From: DATAES01 sp963802415
GTDB taxonomy: Bacteria; Actinomycetota; Acidimicrobiia; Acidimicrobiales; JACDCH01
Direction of reading: 5' to 3'
Assembly: GCA_963802415.1 (NCBI GenBank)
Contig: CAWDIH010000001.1
Location: 124,001 to 188,000 of the forward strand
DNA: 64,000 bases
Shown: positions 9,664 through 17,682 of the stretch, piece after piece
How the letters are laid out: every line of letters begins with the position of its first letter
How positions within the stretch are numbered: position 1 is the first letter of the stretch
Made by a program: the position numbers and the translations under genes
Notes under the pieces: generated by a model
Seen by the model: only the letters and a program-made list of their open reading frames with translations
What the model was told of the DNA's origin: nothing
The model's database searches: none

Positions 9664-10653
9664 ATGGCAGTGCGTCGCGATACCGAAACCGCGCCCGGCC
9701 CCGACCTCACACCTCAGCACCTCGAGGTTCATCGCCGCGAGCTCACTGGTTACTGCTACCGGATGCTGGGGTCGGTGTTCGAGGCCGACGACGCGGTGCA
9801 GGAGACGATGGTCCGAGCGTGGCGGAACGCGGAAGGCTTCGAAGGTCGTTCGACGGTGCGGTCGTGGCTGTACCGCATCGCGACGAACGTGTGCCTCGAC
9901 ATGCTCCGTAGCCGGCAGCGCCGCGCTGTGGCGATGGACCTCGGTCCTTCGTCGACCGCGGACTCGTTCCTCGGCGCGACCAAGCCGGAATCGGCGTGGG
10001 TCACGCCCATCCCGGATGCACGCGTGGTGCCGGAGGACGGCGACCCGGCTGAGCTGGCCGCCTCGAGGGAGTCGATCCGTCTCGCGTTCGTCACCGCGCT
10101 CCAACACCTCCCTGCGCGACAACGCGCCGTGCTCATCCTGCGCGAGGTGCTCGGGTGGCAAGCCAGCGAGGTCGCCGAACTGCTCGACACCAGCGTCGCA
10201 TCGGTCAACAGCGCGCTTCAACGGGCCAGAGCGACACTGTCGAGCCGCGAGACTGTCACGCCCGAAGTCGAAGCCATCGATCAGCGGCAGCACGAGCTGC
10301 TCGCCCGCTACGTCGATGCCTTCGAGCGCTACGACATCGCATCGCTCGTCTCGCTGCTACGCGACGACGCCGTGATGTCGATGCCTCCCTACGACTTCTG
10401 GTTGCGCGGACCGCAGGAGATGAGCCGATGGTTCCTCGGTGCGGGGGCCGGGTGCCGGGGCTCCCGTCTCGTCGCGACGACTTCCAATGGATGTGCGGCG
10501 TTCGGCTCTTACAGGGTCGACCCGCTGGGCGGCCATTTCCCCTGGGCGATCCAGGTCATCGAGGTCTCAGGAAGCCGGATCGTCGGGCATCACAGCTTCG
10601 TCGACACAAACCTCTTCGTCGCCTTCGGTCTCCCCGACCATCTCGACCCGTAG
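9664..10653 (+). CDS. ECF-type sigma-70 factor with C-terminal SnoaL-like domain
   Basis: About 329 residues. Region 2 (about 15-85) has LTGYCYRMLGSVFEADDAVQ and TVRSWLYRIATNVCLDMLRS. Region 4 (about 145-195) has LPARQRAVLILREVLGW and VAELLDTSVASVNSALQRAR. The last about 120 residues form a SnoaL/NTF2-like domain (ARYVDAFERYDIASLVSLLR) as in the SigJ/TIGR02960-like sigma factors, which usually lack a separate anti-sigma factor. The ATG at 9664 was preferred; an ATG at 9637 would add nine residues. It runs convergent with the STAS gene and overlaps it by 87 bp. Confidence 0.88.
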   Translation: MAVRRDTETAPGPDLTPQHLEVHRRELTGYCYRMLGSVFEADDAVQETMVRAWRNAEGFEGRSTVRSWLYRIATNVCLDMLRSRQRRAVAMDLGPSSTADSFLGATKPESAWVTPIPDARVVPEDGDPAELAASRESIRLAFVTALQHLPARQRAVLILREVLGWQASEVAELLDTSVASVNSALQRARATLSSRETVTPEVEAIDQRQHELLARYVDAFERYDIASLVSLLRDDAVMSMPPYDFWLRGPQEMSRWFLGAGAGCRGSRLVATTSNGCAAFGSYRVDPLGGHFPWAIQVIEVSGSRIVGHHSFVDTNLFVAFGLPDHLDP

Positions 10654-10923
10654 GACACGCGGCGTACCGAGCACGTCGGCCAGCCCCGCGAGGTCGAGCA
10701 GATCCGTCAGCTCCGGGGACGGATCACGGACTTCGATCCTGCACCCGATCCGGTGCGCGAGCAGCTGCAGCCGAGCCAGGGTGTTGACGATCGCCAGGTC
10801 GCGCTGGTCCCAGTTCCTCATCGCCCAGATCGCGACCTCGTCGCCGGCGCACGAGAGGACCACAGTCGCCTCGCGCTCGCGCCGATCCACGAAGGTACGA
10901 CGATGGCTTCGGCGGGGATTCAT
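10567..10923 (-). CDS. STAS-domain protein
   Basis: About 118 residues. ATVVLSCAGDEVAIWAMRN, then LAIVNTLARLQLLAHRIGCR and a LTDLLDLAGLADVL tail match the beta-alpha order of STAS domains (anti-sigma antagonist or MlaB type), though the conserved phospho-Ser/Thr is not obvious. It might act in partner switching or lipid transport. The ATG at 10923 starts MNPRRSHRRTF. The last 87 bp are antisense to the ECF sigma gene; which of the two termini is real there cannot be decided by eye, but both domains read well. Confidence 0.68.
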   Translation of the reverse strand: MNPRRSHRRTFVDRREREATVVLSCAGDEVAIWAMRNWDQRDLAIVNTLARLQLLAHRIGCRIEVRDPSPELTDLLDLAGLADVLGTPRVLRVEMVGETEGDEEVCVDEAVMPDDPAS

Positions 10924-10998
10924 CGGTGACCGATGAGTCCTCGCTACGCCGGCCGTCCAATTTGCGAGCGGACAACGCAATCGACAGAGGAGAACGCG

Positions 10999-11739
10999 AT
11001 GAGTCTTCCGCGAGTGGCGTCACGAGAGGAGTGGTTGGAAGCACGTAAGGAGTTGCTGACCGAAGAGAAGGCGATGACCCGGGCGCGGGACAGGATCAAC
11101 ACCAAGCGGCGCGAGCTGCCCATGGTCAGGATCGACACGGAGTACGTCTTCGAGGGTCCGGACAGCAAGGCGACGTTGCTGGATCTGTTCGAAGGTCGGC
11201 GGCAGCTCGTCCTCGTGCACTTCATGTTCGACCCGAGCTGGGACGTCGGTTGCCCGAGTTGCACCGCGGGAGCGGACGAGGTGTCGCAGGGTCTGATCGA
11301 TCATCTCCATACGCGCGACACGACGCTGGCTTACGTGTCACGTGCGCCCATCGACAAGATCGAGCGCTACAAGGCCGAGCGGGGTTGGACGTTCCCCTGG
11401 TACTCGTCGTTCGGAAGCGACTTCAACTACGACTTCCACGTCACGGTCGACGAGTCGGTCGCTCCGATCGAGTACAACTTCCGCACGAAGGCGGACCACG
11501 CGGCACGGGGCGTGGACTTCGACAGCGGTGCGTCCTCCGAGATGCCCGGGCGCAGCCACTTCCTGCGCGACGGCGACACGATCTTCCACACCTACTCGGT
11601 CTATGCGCGAGGGCTCGAGTCGATCGGTGGTTCGTACTACCTGCTCGACGAGACCGCGCTCGGACGGCAGGAAGAGTGGGAGGAGCCGAAGGACCGCGCC
11701 GCCGAAGCACGCGGCCCCGTGCCCGATTTCGCGAGCTGA
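10999..11739 (+). CDS. DUF899 thioredoxin-fold protein
   Basis: A 246-residue protein of the DUF899 group, soluble thioredoxin-like proteins of uncertain function. The start MSLPRVASREEWLEARKELL, the block QLVLVHFMFDPSWDVGCPSC (thiol pair C85 and C88) and the segment GWTFPWYSSFGSDFNYDFHV are diagnostic. The C-terminal HTYSVYARGLES and the YLLDETALGRQE region also fit. The ATG at 10999 is preceded by AGAGGAGA (10986-10993). The 183-bp palindrome follows 24 bp after its stop. Confidence 0.88.
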   Translation: MSLPRVASREEWLEARKELLTEEKAMTRARDRINTKRRELPMVRIDTEYVFEGPDSKATLLDLFEGRRQLVLVHFMFDPSWDVGCPSCTAGADEVSQGLIDHLHTRDTTLAYVSRAPIDKIERYKAERGWTFPWYSSFGSDFNYDFHVTVDESVAPIEYNFRTKADHAARGVDFDSGASSEMPGRSHFLRDGDTIFHTYSVYARGLESIGGSYYLLDETALGRQEEWEEPKDRAAEARGPVPDFAS

Positions 11740-11762
11740 GCAGTCGAGCATTCCGGCCCCCA

Positions 11763-11945
11763 CTCGCGCACATTGTCGACTCAGCCACGGAAACAGGTGG
11801 GTGAGTCGACACAGACTTGGTGGCTGCGAACTCTGTGTCTGCTCGGCCACCGGATGCGTGGTTGAGCCGACACAGACGTGACGGCTCTGCAGTCTGTGTC
11901 GAATGAGCCACCGCAATCGGTCGGTCAGTCGACAATGTGCGCGAG
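11763..11945. repeat. 183-bp nested palindrome of six alternating units
   Basis: Six degenerate copies of a motif near GTCTGTGTCGACTCAGCCAC lie head to head in alternating orientation. The outermost arms, 11763-11783 and 11925-11945, are 21 bp and match at 20 positions as reverse complements. The second pair (11796-11816 and 11892-11912) matches at 18 of 21. The inner pair surrounds 11831-11880. The DNA or RNA could fold as one long cruciform or as three successive hairpins. It fills the space between the DUF899 gene and dinB and could terminate the former or control the latter. Confidence 0.85.
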
Positions 11946-11964
11946 GAGCGCGCGCCGCTTTGTG

Positions 11965-11978
11965 CGAACATGTGTTCG
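11965..11978. promoter_or_regulatory. LexA (SOS) box upstream of dinB
   Basis: CGAAC-ATGT-GTTCG is a perfect five-base-arm palindrome with a four-base spacer. This matches the Gram-positive/actinobacterial LexA consensus CGAACNNNNGTTCG. It overlaps the possible dinB starts (GTG 11972, GTG 11978), where a bound repressor would block the promoter. DNA polymerase IV is a frequent SOS gene, which supports the call. Confidence 0.72.
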
Positions 11979-13165
11979 TGTACGGTGAGGCGACGATCCT
12001 GCACGCCGATCTCGACTCCTTCTACGCGTCGGTCGAGCAACGCGACGACCCGCGCCTGCGCGGCCGGCCGGTCATCGTCGGCGGCGGCGTAGTGCTTGCC
12101 GCCAGCTACGAGGCCAAGGCGTACGGCGTGCGGACCGCCATGGGCGAGATCCTCGCCCGTCGTCTGTGTCCGGACGCGCTCGTGGTCTCGCCCCGGATGT
12201 CGGCCTACGCCGAAGCCAGCAAGGCCGTGTTCGCCGTGTTCAACGACACCACTCCCGTTGTCGAAGGGATCTCCATCGACGAAGCATTCCTCGAGGTCGG
12301 CGGGCTCCGCCGGATCGCGGGAGCACCGATCGAGATCGCGCGTCGGCTGAAGCGCGACGTCGCCGAAAGGGTCGACCTGCCGATCACCGTTGGCGTCGCA
12401 CGAACGAAGTTCCTCGCGAAGGTGGCCAGCAGAGTGGCCAAGCCCGACGGTCTTCTCCTCGTGCCGCCGGACGCCGAGCTCGACTTCCTCCATCCGCTTC
12501 CCGTCGAACGGCTGTGGGGCGTCGGCATGGTGACGGCCGAGAAGCTCCACGCCCGCGGAGTGAGCAAGGTGGGCGAGGTCGCCCTGCTCCCCGAAGCGGC
12601 CCTCGTGTCGATGCTCGGTCGAGCCGTCGGCCGACAGCTCCACGCGCTGTCGCACAACCGTGATCCTCGACGCGTGCAGGTCGGCCGGCGCCGCGGATCC
12701 ATCGGATCACAGCGTGCCCTCGGACGCTCGCCTCGATCGCGTGCAGATCTCGAGGCGTACCTCGCCGGGCTCGTCGACCGGGTCACGCGCCGGATGCGGG
12801 CCGCCAATCGCGTCGGACGCACCGTCGTGCTACGGCTGCGCTTCGACGACTTCTCGCGAGCGACCCGTTCGCACACGATGCCCCGTTCGACCGCGCACAC
12901 GCAGACCATCCTCACCGCGGTCAAGCGGCTGCTCGCCGGCGCGATGCCGATGATCGAACGGCACGGCATCACGATGGTTGGCATCTCGGTCTCCAACCTC
13001 GACAACGACGACGCCGTCCAGCTCACGCTGCCGTTCGACCGGTACAGCGACGCGCTCGACGCGGCACTGGACGAGCTGCGCGAGCGGTTCGGCTCGTCGG
13101 CAATCACGCGTGCTGTTCACCTGGGACGCGACCCCGGGCTCACCGTCCCGCTGCTGCCTGATTAG
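11978..13165 (+). CDS. dinB: DNA polymerase IV (Y-family, translesion)
   Basis: About 395 residues. The palm carboxylates are in ILHADLDSFYASVEQRD (D11, D13) and SIDEAFLEV (D101, E102). PVIVGGG and AYGVRTAM mark the fingers. The helix-hairpin-helix segment reads LPVERLWGVGMVTAEKLHARG. The little-finger domain covers about 230-350. It ends VQLTLPFDRY and a short tail, without a full clear beta-clamp motif. GTG 11978 was chosen because the LexA box covers 11965-11978 and no Shine-Dalgarno lies upstream, so a leaderless message is plausible; GTG 11972 or ATG 11903 are alternatives. A 7-bp hairpin at 13164-13185 may end transcription. Confidence 0.93.
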   Translation: MYGEATILHADLDSFYASVEQRDDPRLRGRPVIVGGGVVLAASYEAKAYGVRTAMGEILARRLCPDALVVSPRMSAYAEASKAVFAVFNDTTPVVEGISIDEAFLEVGGLRRIAGAPIEIARRLKRDVAERVDLPITVGVARTKFLAKVASRVAKPDGLLLVPPDAELDFLHPLPVERLWGVGMVTAEKLHARGVSKVGEVALLPEAALVSMLGRAVGRQLHALSHNRDPRRVQVGRRRGSIGSQRALGRSPRSRADLEAYLAGLVDRVTRRMRAANRVGRTVVLRLRFDDFSRATRSHTMPRSTAHTQTILTAVKRLLAGAMPMIERHGITMVGISVSNLDNDDAVQLTLPFDRYSDALDAALDELRERFGSSAITRAVHLGRDPGLTVPLLPD

Positions 13166-13173
13166 CGCCGTCT

Positions 13174-13809
13174 TCAGTCGGCGCTCTTGTCCTCGGCGCT
13201 CTTGTCCTCGGCGCTCTTGTCCTCGGCGCTCTTGTCCTCGGCGCTCTTGTCCCCGGGGAAGGCGTCGACTTCCGACTGGTGCCAGACCGGACTGTCGCCG
13301 GCCGTCTCCACGTTGAAGCCGTAGTCGAACACGAGCGTGCCTCCGTAGGTCGCTCCCCAGGACACGAGCACCGCGATCACGATCGACAGGATCATGATCG
13401 GGAACGGTGTCGACTTCTCGGTGTGATAGCTGTTCAACCGAAGCGCGATGTCGGCGACCGCGAGGACCGTGACCGTCAACATGATCGTGGCGTGGGTGTT
13501 CACGGTCCGGCGCGCTTGTGTGCCCTGCTCGGTCGAACGCAGCCAGTCGAAGAATCCCGTCAACGCCGTGAGCACCGACACCGCTGCACCACAGACGAAC
13601 ACGAACGTTCCTGCATGCCAGAGCTCCCGTGCAAAGGTCCGGTTGTCGCGACCGATGACGGATCCGACGTCGAAGAGGGCGCCGAGCACGTACGCCACGA
13701 TCGGGAAGTCCGTGAGGGGTGGATGGAACGGCTTGCCTGCCCAACCACGCAGTCCCTTGAACTGCCTGCCGCGCAGCGTGATCGCCGGGCGTACCGAGAA
13801 GCGTCGCAT
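13174..13809 (-). CDS. DUF2231 membrane protein with DKSAE repeat tail
   Basis: A 211-residue protein with four membrane segments. The N-terminus has HPPLTDFPIVAYVLGALFDV, the conserved HP-x-LTDFPI-type DUF2231 motif, and segments follow at about 32-50, 65-90, 105-125 and 137-160. Families of this type sometimes bind haem or accompany redox proteins; the function is not established. The last 25 residues are five exact or near-exact DKSAE pentapeptides. The ATG at 13809 has AGGAGG about 8 bases upstream. It is convergent with dinB and divergent from the SufR-like regulator. Confidence 0.85.
   Translation of the reverse strand: MRRFSVRPAITLRGRQFKGLRGWAGKPFHPPLTDFPIVAYVLGALFDVGSVIGRDNRTFARELWHAGTFVFVCGAAVSVLTALTGFFDWLRSTEQGTQARRTVNTHATIMLTVTVLAVADIALRLNSYHTEKSTPFPIMILSIVIAVLVSWGATYGGTLVFDYGFNVETAGDSPVWHQSEVDAFPGDKSAEDKSAEDKSAEDKSAEDKSAD
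13177..13251. repeat. five tandem 15-bp repeats (coding, DKSAE)
   Basis: CTCGGCGCTCTTGTC repeats head to tail five times; the first copy on the plus strand differs by one base (GTC...). The repeats encode the charged C-terminal tail of the DUF2231 protein. Nucleotide identity between copies implies recent slippage, so copy number may vary between strains. Confidence 0.92.
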
Positions 13810-13882
13810 CGGGGCCTCCTGTCCTGGGCCATACCAGCCCATCCTGGTACCGGGAAACTTCTATCGTCGAACATTCCTGATT

Positions 13883-13888
13883 TAGAAT
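13883..13888 (+). promoter_or_regulatory. candidate -10 box of a leaderless transcript
   Basis: TAGAAT lies 6 bases upstream of the ATG at 13895, and no Shine-Dalgarno is present. This spacing would place the transcription start on the A of the start codon, a common actinobacterial leaderless layout. The arms ATTC and GAAT around it (13873-13888) could also form a weak operator for the regulator itself. Inferred from spacing only. Confidence 0.35.
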
Positions 13889-13894
13889 CGTCAC

Positions 13895-14584
13895 ATGACT
13901 GAAAGGGTGCCACGCAAGTCCGGCGACGACGGGTTGGACGCCGCTGCCGGCCTGGTCGATCCCCTCCGGCGGAGGCTCTACACGTTCGTCGCTGGTGCGG
14001 ACGAACCCGTCAGCCGCGACGAGGCCGCTGAGGCCGCCGCCATCGGCCGCTCGCTGGCGGGGTATCACCTCGACCAACTCGTCGAAGACGGGTTGCTCGA
14101 CGTGAGCTACTCGCGCCGCACCGGCCGGACGGGACCGGGCGCGGGGCGCCCCGCGAAGCTCTACCGGCGAGCGAACATCGAAGTCACCGTCCAGTTGCCG
14201 CCCCGCGACGACGCGTTCGTCGCCCACCTACTGGCAACGGCGATCGAATCCGACCCCTCCGGAGTGGCCCGGACCGCACTTCGCAACGCGACCCGGGCCG
14301 CCGGCCGCGCGCTCGGTCGCGAATTGGCCGGCACGTCCATCGACGAGGTCGTCGACGCCCTCGAGGCACACGGCTATGCGCCCGCAGTCAGCGACGACGG
14401 CATCAGGTTGCGCAACTGCCCCTTCCATCATCTCGTCGCCGATCACCTCGATCTGGTGTGCATGCTCAACCGAGATCTGCTGGGCGCCGCGGTCACGACC
14501 GCCGAGCTGGGACTGCGAGCCGACCTGGACCCGCGGCCCGGACAGTGCTGCGTCGTGCTCCGCCCTCGGCACAGCCACAGCTGA
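13895..14584 (+). CDS. SufR-like winged-helix regulator with cysteine cluster
   Basis: 229 residues. The N-terminal ArsR/MarR-type winged helix (about 15-95) has LVDPLRRRLYTFVAG, SLAGYHLDQLVEDGLL and a GxGRPAKLY wing. The C-terminal half has C175 in RNCPFHHLVADH, C189 in LDLVCMLN and C218-C219 in GQCCVVL. This cysteine spacing resembles the iron-sulfur ligands of SufR-like regulators, so redox or Fe-S sensing is likely, though no suf genes are in the window. It is divergent from the DUF2231 gene, its probable target. Its stop directly abuts the acyl-CoA dehydrogenase stop. Confidence 0.82.
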   Translation: MTERVPRKSGDDGLDAAAGLVDPLRRRLYTFVAGADEPVSRDEAAEAAAIGRSLAGYHLDQLVEDGLLDVSYSRRTGRTGPGAGRPAKLYRRANIEVTVQLPPRDDAFVAHLLATAIESDPSGVARTALRNATRAAGRALGRELAGTSIDEVVDALEAHGYAPAVSDDGIRLRNCPFHHLVADHLDLVCMLNRDLLGAAVTTAELGLRADLDPRPGQCCVVLRPRHSHS

Positions 14585-15833
14585 TCAGCCGTTGCGCGGA
14601 AGATCTCGGAAGGGCGTGTCACGGTCGCCGGCCGGCTCACGGGGAAGACCTAGGACCTTCTCACCGAGAATGTTGCGTTGGATCTCGTCAGTACCGCCGG
14701 CGATCGACTGCGCGGGAACCGAGACGAGGATCTCGGCGACGATGCCGTTGAGCACACTCGTGGCACCGGTCAGCATCCCGTCGCTTCCAGCCAGCATCGT
14801 GTGGACACGAGCCGCCTGGCGCGCGACCTCGCTCAGCGCCAGCTTGCCGATCGATCCCTCAGCGCCCGGTGGTCGCCCGAGCGCACGCGCTGCTCGCGCA
14901 CGATCGGCGGTCCACCCACTCGCTCGGTGCATGGACAGCAGCTTGGCAATCGCTTGGCGCACGACCGGGTCGTCGGCGCGACCCGAGGCACGAGCGCGAT
15001 CGACGACGAGGTCTACCCGGCCAGCGCGCTGTGGGTACCACGCGTACGTGGCGAAGTGCTCCTCGGCCTCCCTTCGCGCTTCGTCGAGCGCACGACCCGG
15101 GCGGGCAGAGAACTGCGGTCGGCCCATGCCCCCAAATCGACGTTCGTACGCGAGCGTCGTGAGGGCGACGGTCCAACCGTCACCGACGTTGCCGACGACG
15201 AGGTCGCGGCGGAATGCGCGCGTCCGTGATGAACACCTCGTTGAACGAACTGTGGTCGTTCATTTGGCGCAATGGGCGGGCTTCGACTCCCGACTGTCGC
15301 ATCGGAAGCGCGAAGTACGTCAACCCGCGATGCTTCGGCGCGTCCCAGTTCGTTCGCGCGACGAGCATGCCGAAGTCAGCGTGGTGCGCGCTCGTGTTCC
15401 ACACCTTCTGTCCGTTGACCACCCACTCGTCACCGTCGAGCTCTGCCCGCGTCGTGAGTCCGGCCAGATCGGAACCGGCGCCGGGTTCGCTGAACAGCTG
15501 ACACCATGTCTCTTCGCCGGTGAGGATCGGTCGAAGCAGGCGCTCGCGAAGGTCGTCCGGGCCGTGCTCGAGGATCGTCGGACCCGCGAGCCACGCGCCG
15601 CTGCCGAGTGGGAGACCGACGGCGCCTGCGGCGCGGATCTCGTCGCCGACGACGTCGTCCGCCCACGCCGGCAGGCCGCGCCCGTGCCAGCGCTGCGGCC
15701 ACGATGGGATGGCCCACCCCGAAGCCACCAGCACCTTCCGCCATTCGACGAGCGGCAGGTTCGGATCCCAGGTCTCCGCGAGCCACGTTCGCACCTCGCC
15801 GCGGATGCCTGCGGCCGTGATGGTCTCGGTCAT
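14585..15833 (-). CDS. acyl-CoA dehydrogenase (one frameshift)
   Basis: An FAD-dependent acyl-CoA dehydrogenase of about 415 residues when repaired. The first part (15833 to about 15210) has LPLVEWRKVLVASGWAIPSW, the flavin motif CQLFSEPGAGSDLAGLTTRA, GQKVWNTSAHHADFGMLVAR and FNEVFITDARIP. The frame breaks in CCGCCGCGAC near 15208 (one extra C fits). The next frame restores DLVVGNVGDGWTVALTTLAY and continues to the C-terminal QSIAGGTDEIQRNILGEKVL. Substrate chain length is unknown. It lies 14 bp upstream of the serine hydrolase stop on the same strand. Confidence 0.85.
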
Positions 15834-15847
15834 CGCGCCCCTGGCAA

Positions 15848-16987
15848 CTACGACGACGCGCCGAGGTCCGCATACGCGCTGAAGGCGATGCCGGCGCCGC
15901 GGAAGTCGCCGAGCGTCCCCTCACCCATCTTGTTCATCACGTAGGCGACGACCATGCGTGTGTCGAGATCCACGAGGACGAGCGAACCGCCCCAGCCGCC
16001 CCAGAAGCATGTGCGCGGGTTCGGCCCGAGCGGCGTGTCGGCCGAGTTCAGCCCGTAGCCCATGCCGAAACGGAGCGGTACGCCGAGCACCAGGTCGGTG
16101 GTGTACGACACCTCTTCGAGCACGGCTTCGCAACCGGCCTCGGACAGCAGGCGGACACCGTTGACCTCACCTCCGGATGCGAGCACCGACTGGACCGTCG
16201 CGACCGAGCGCGCGTTGCCGTGGCCGCCGGCAGCGGGGATCTCGCTACGCCGCCAGTCGACCTCCCACGACTGCTCCGCCGACAATGGCGGGTTCGTGAG
16301 CGTCCGGACGCGGATGCTGTCCGGGTCGAGCTCTTCCAGCGGCAACGGCGGCGGCGGGATCACCTCGGCAACGCGCTCGTCGTGCTCCGGCCCCGTTCCG
16401 ATGTGGAAGTCCGCGCCGAGCGGACGCGCGATCTCGTCCTCGAAGAACCTGCCGACGCTCGTACCGGTGATGCGCCGGACGATCTCACCGACGAGATACC
16501 CCTGAGTGATCGCGTGGTAGCCAGACGCTGTTCCCGGTTCCCACCACGGCTCCTGCGCGGCGAGTAGCGACGTCGCCTTGTCCCAGTCGTACAGGTCCGA
16601 CGGTTGCATCGGCTCCTGCCAGCCCGAGAGGCCGGCGCTGTGACTGAGGACGTGGGCAACCTCGATGCCTTCCTTGCCGTTCTCCTTGAACTCCGGCCAA
16701 TAGCGCGCGACAGGCGAGTGGAAGTCCAGCTCTGCCCGGTCGGCGAGAACCAGCGCACACAAGGCGGCCATCGTCTTCGTCGTCGACCACACGTTGATGA
16801 TCGTGTCGCGCTCCCAGGGCTCGGTCCGCGCTTCGTCGTGGTGTCCTCCCCAGATGTCGACGACCGTCATGCCGTCGACGATCACGGCCACACTGGCGCC
16901 GACATCTGCGCCGCTGTCGAGGTTCGCCGAGAGCGTGTCGCGCACGCCCTCGAATCCCGGTTCGACCGAGCCCTGGATCTCTGCCAT
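15848..16987 (-). CDS. serine hydrolase (beta-lactamase/esterase EstB family)
   Basis: 379 residues of the class C beta-lactamase-related esterase group. The SxxK motif is S68-T-T-K71 in NVWSTTKTMAALC. The Y-x-x element is in GYHAITQGYL (about 170). The C-terminal substrate-side motif is near CFWGGWGGS. HVLSHSAGLSGW is the typical lid segment. No signal peptide is seen, so a cytoplasmic esterase or lactonase is more likely than a penicillin-binding role. The ATG at 16987 has GGGGGAG upstream; longer frames upstream are not family-like. It is divergent from the second ECF sigma factor. Confidence 0.87.
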   Translation of the reverse strand: MAEIQGSVEPGFEGVRDTLSANLDSGADVGASVAVIVDGMTVVDIWGGHHDEARTEPWERDTIINVWSTTKTMAALCALVLADRAELDFHSPVARYWPEFKENGKEGIEVAHVLSHSAGLSGWQEPMQPSDLYDWDKATSLLAAQEPWWEPGTASGYHAITQGYLVGEIVRRITGTSVGRFFEDEIARPLGADFHIGTGPEHDERVAEVIPPPPLPLEELDPDSIRVRTLTNPPLSAEQSWEVDWRRSEIPAAGGHGNARSVATVQSVLASGGEVNGVRLLSEAGCEAVLEEVSYTTDLVLGVPLRFGMGYGLNSADTPLGPNPRTCFWGGWGGSLVLVDLDTRMVVAYVMNKMGEGTLGDFRGAGIAFSAYADLGASS

Positions 16988-17079
16988 CTGCTCCCCCTTG
17001 TCCGCCCCACTGTCGCATAGCAGCCCACCCACCTCTCGACGCAGGCGAACTCGACGGCCTGGGCGGGGAAGATGAGTGT

Positions 17080-17682
17080 GTGGAGGACGAGGCCGACGCC
17101 GGGGTGATCGAGGCGTCCCTGCGGGATCCCGCGCGGTTCGGCGTCCTGTTCGATCGCCACGCGACAGTGCTCCACCGGTATCTCGTCCGCCGGCTGGGAC
17201 CGGACGAAGCCGAAGCCATGGTCGGCGACATCTTCCGCATCGCGTTCGAGCGGCGCGCCACGTACGACCTGTCGCGACCGGCTGCGCGCCCATGGCTCTA
17301 CGGCATTGCCACCAACCTGGTCGCGAAGCACCGGCGCGGTGAGGCGCGGCGTCTTCGCGCCGTCGCTCGGCTCGCCGCGCAACGCCTGCCGCCGATGGAC
17401 ATTGCCGATCGGGTCACGGTCGAAGTCGACGCCGCTGACGTCTGGCCCCGGGTCGTCGACGCGGTGACCGCCCTGCCTGAACCCGAGCGCGACGCCCTGA
17501 TGCTGCACGCGTGGGAAGGACTCAGCTACGAGGATGTCGCGGACGCGCTCGGCGTCCCGATCGGGACGGTGCGCTCACGCCTGCACCGCGCCCGGCAACG
17601 TCTCCGCGAATTCGCGCCGGCGAGCGGGAGAGAGGCCGTCGACAACACCACCGACCGCCGTCCTGGAAGGATCCAGTCGTGA
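17080..17682 (+). CDS. ECF-type sigma-70 factor
   Basis: 200 residues. Region 2 (about 18-90) has FGVLFDRHATVLHRYLVRRL and ARPWLYGIATNLVAKHRRGE. Region 4 (about 133-180) has LPEPERDALMLHAWEGLSYE and VADALGVPIGTVRSRLHRAR. Starts at GTG 17080. Its TGA overlaps the next start as GTGA, so the downstream protein is coupled. In related clusters the coupled gene encodes a membrane anti-sigma-like CU044_5270 family protein; here only its N-terminus seems to remain. Confidence 0.9.
   Translation: MEDEADAGVIEASLRDPARFGVLFDRHATVLHRYLVRRLGPDEAEAMVGDIFRIAFERRATYDLSRPAARPWLYGIATNLVAKHRRGEARRLRAVARLAAQRLPPMDIADRVTVEVDAADVWPRVVDAVTALPEPERDALMLHAWEGLSYEDVADALGVPIGTVRSRLHRARQRLREFAPASGREAVDNTTDRRPGRIQS

Noticed and set aside
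13177..13251. 15-bp repeats as an intergenic regulatory element
   Set aside because: They are in frame in the C-terminus of the DUF2231 protein and keep the pentapeptide pattern, so they are coding.
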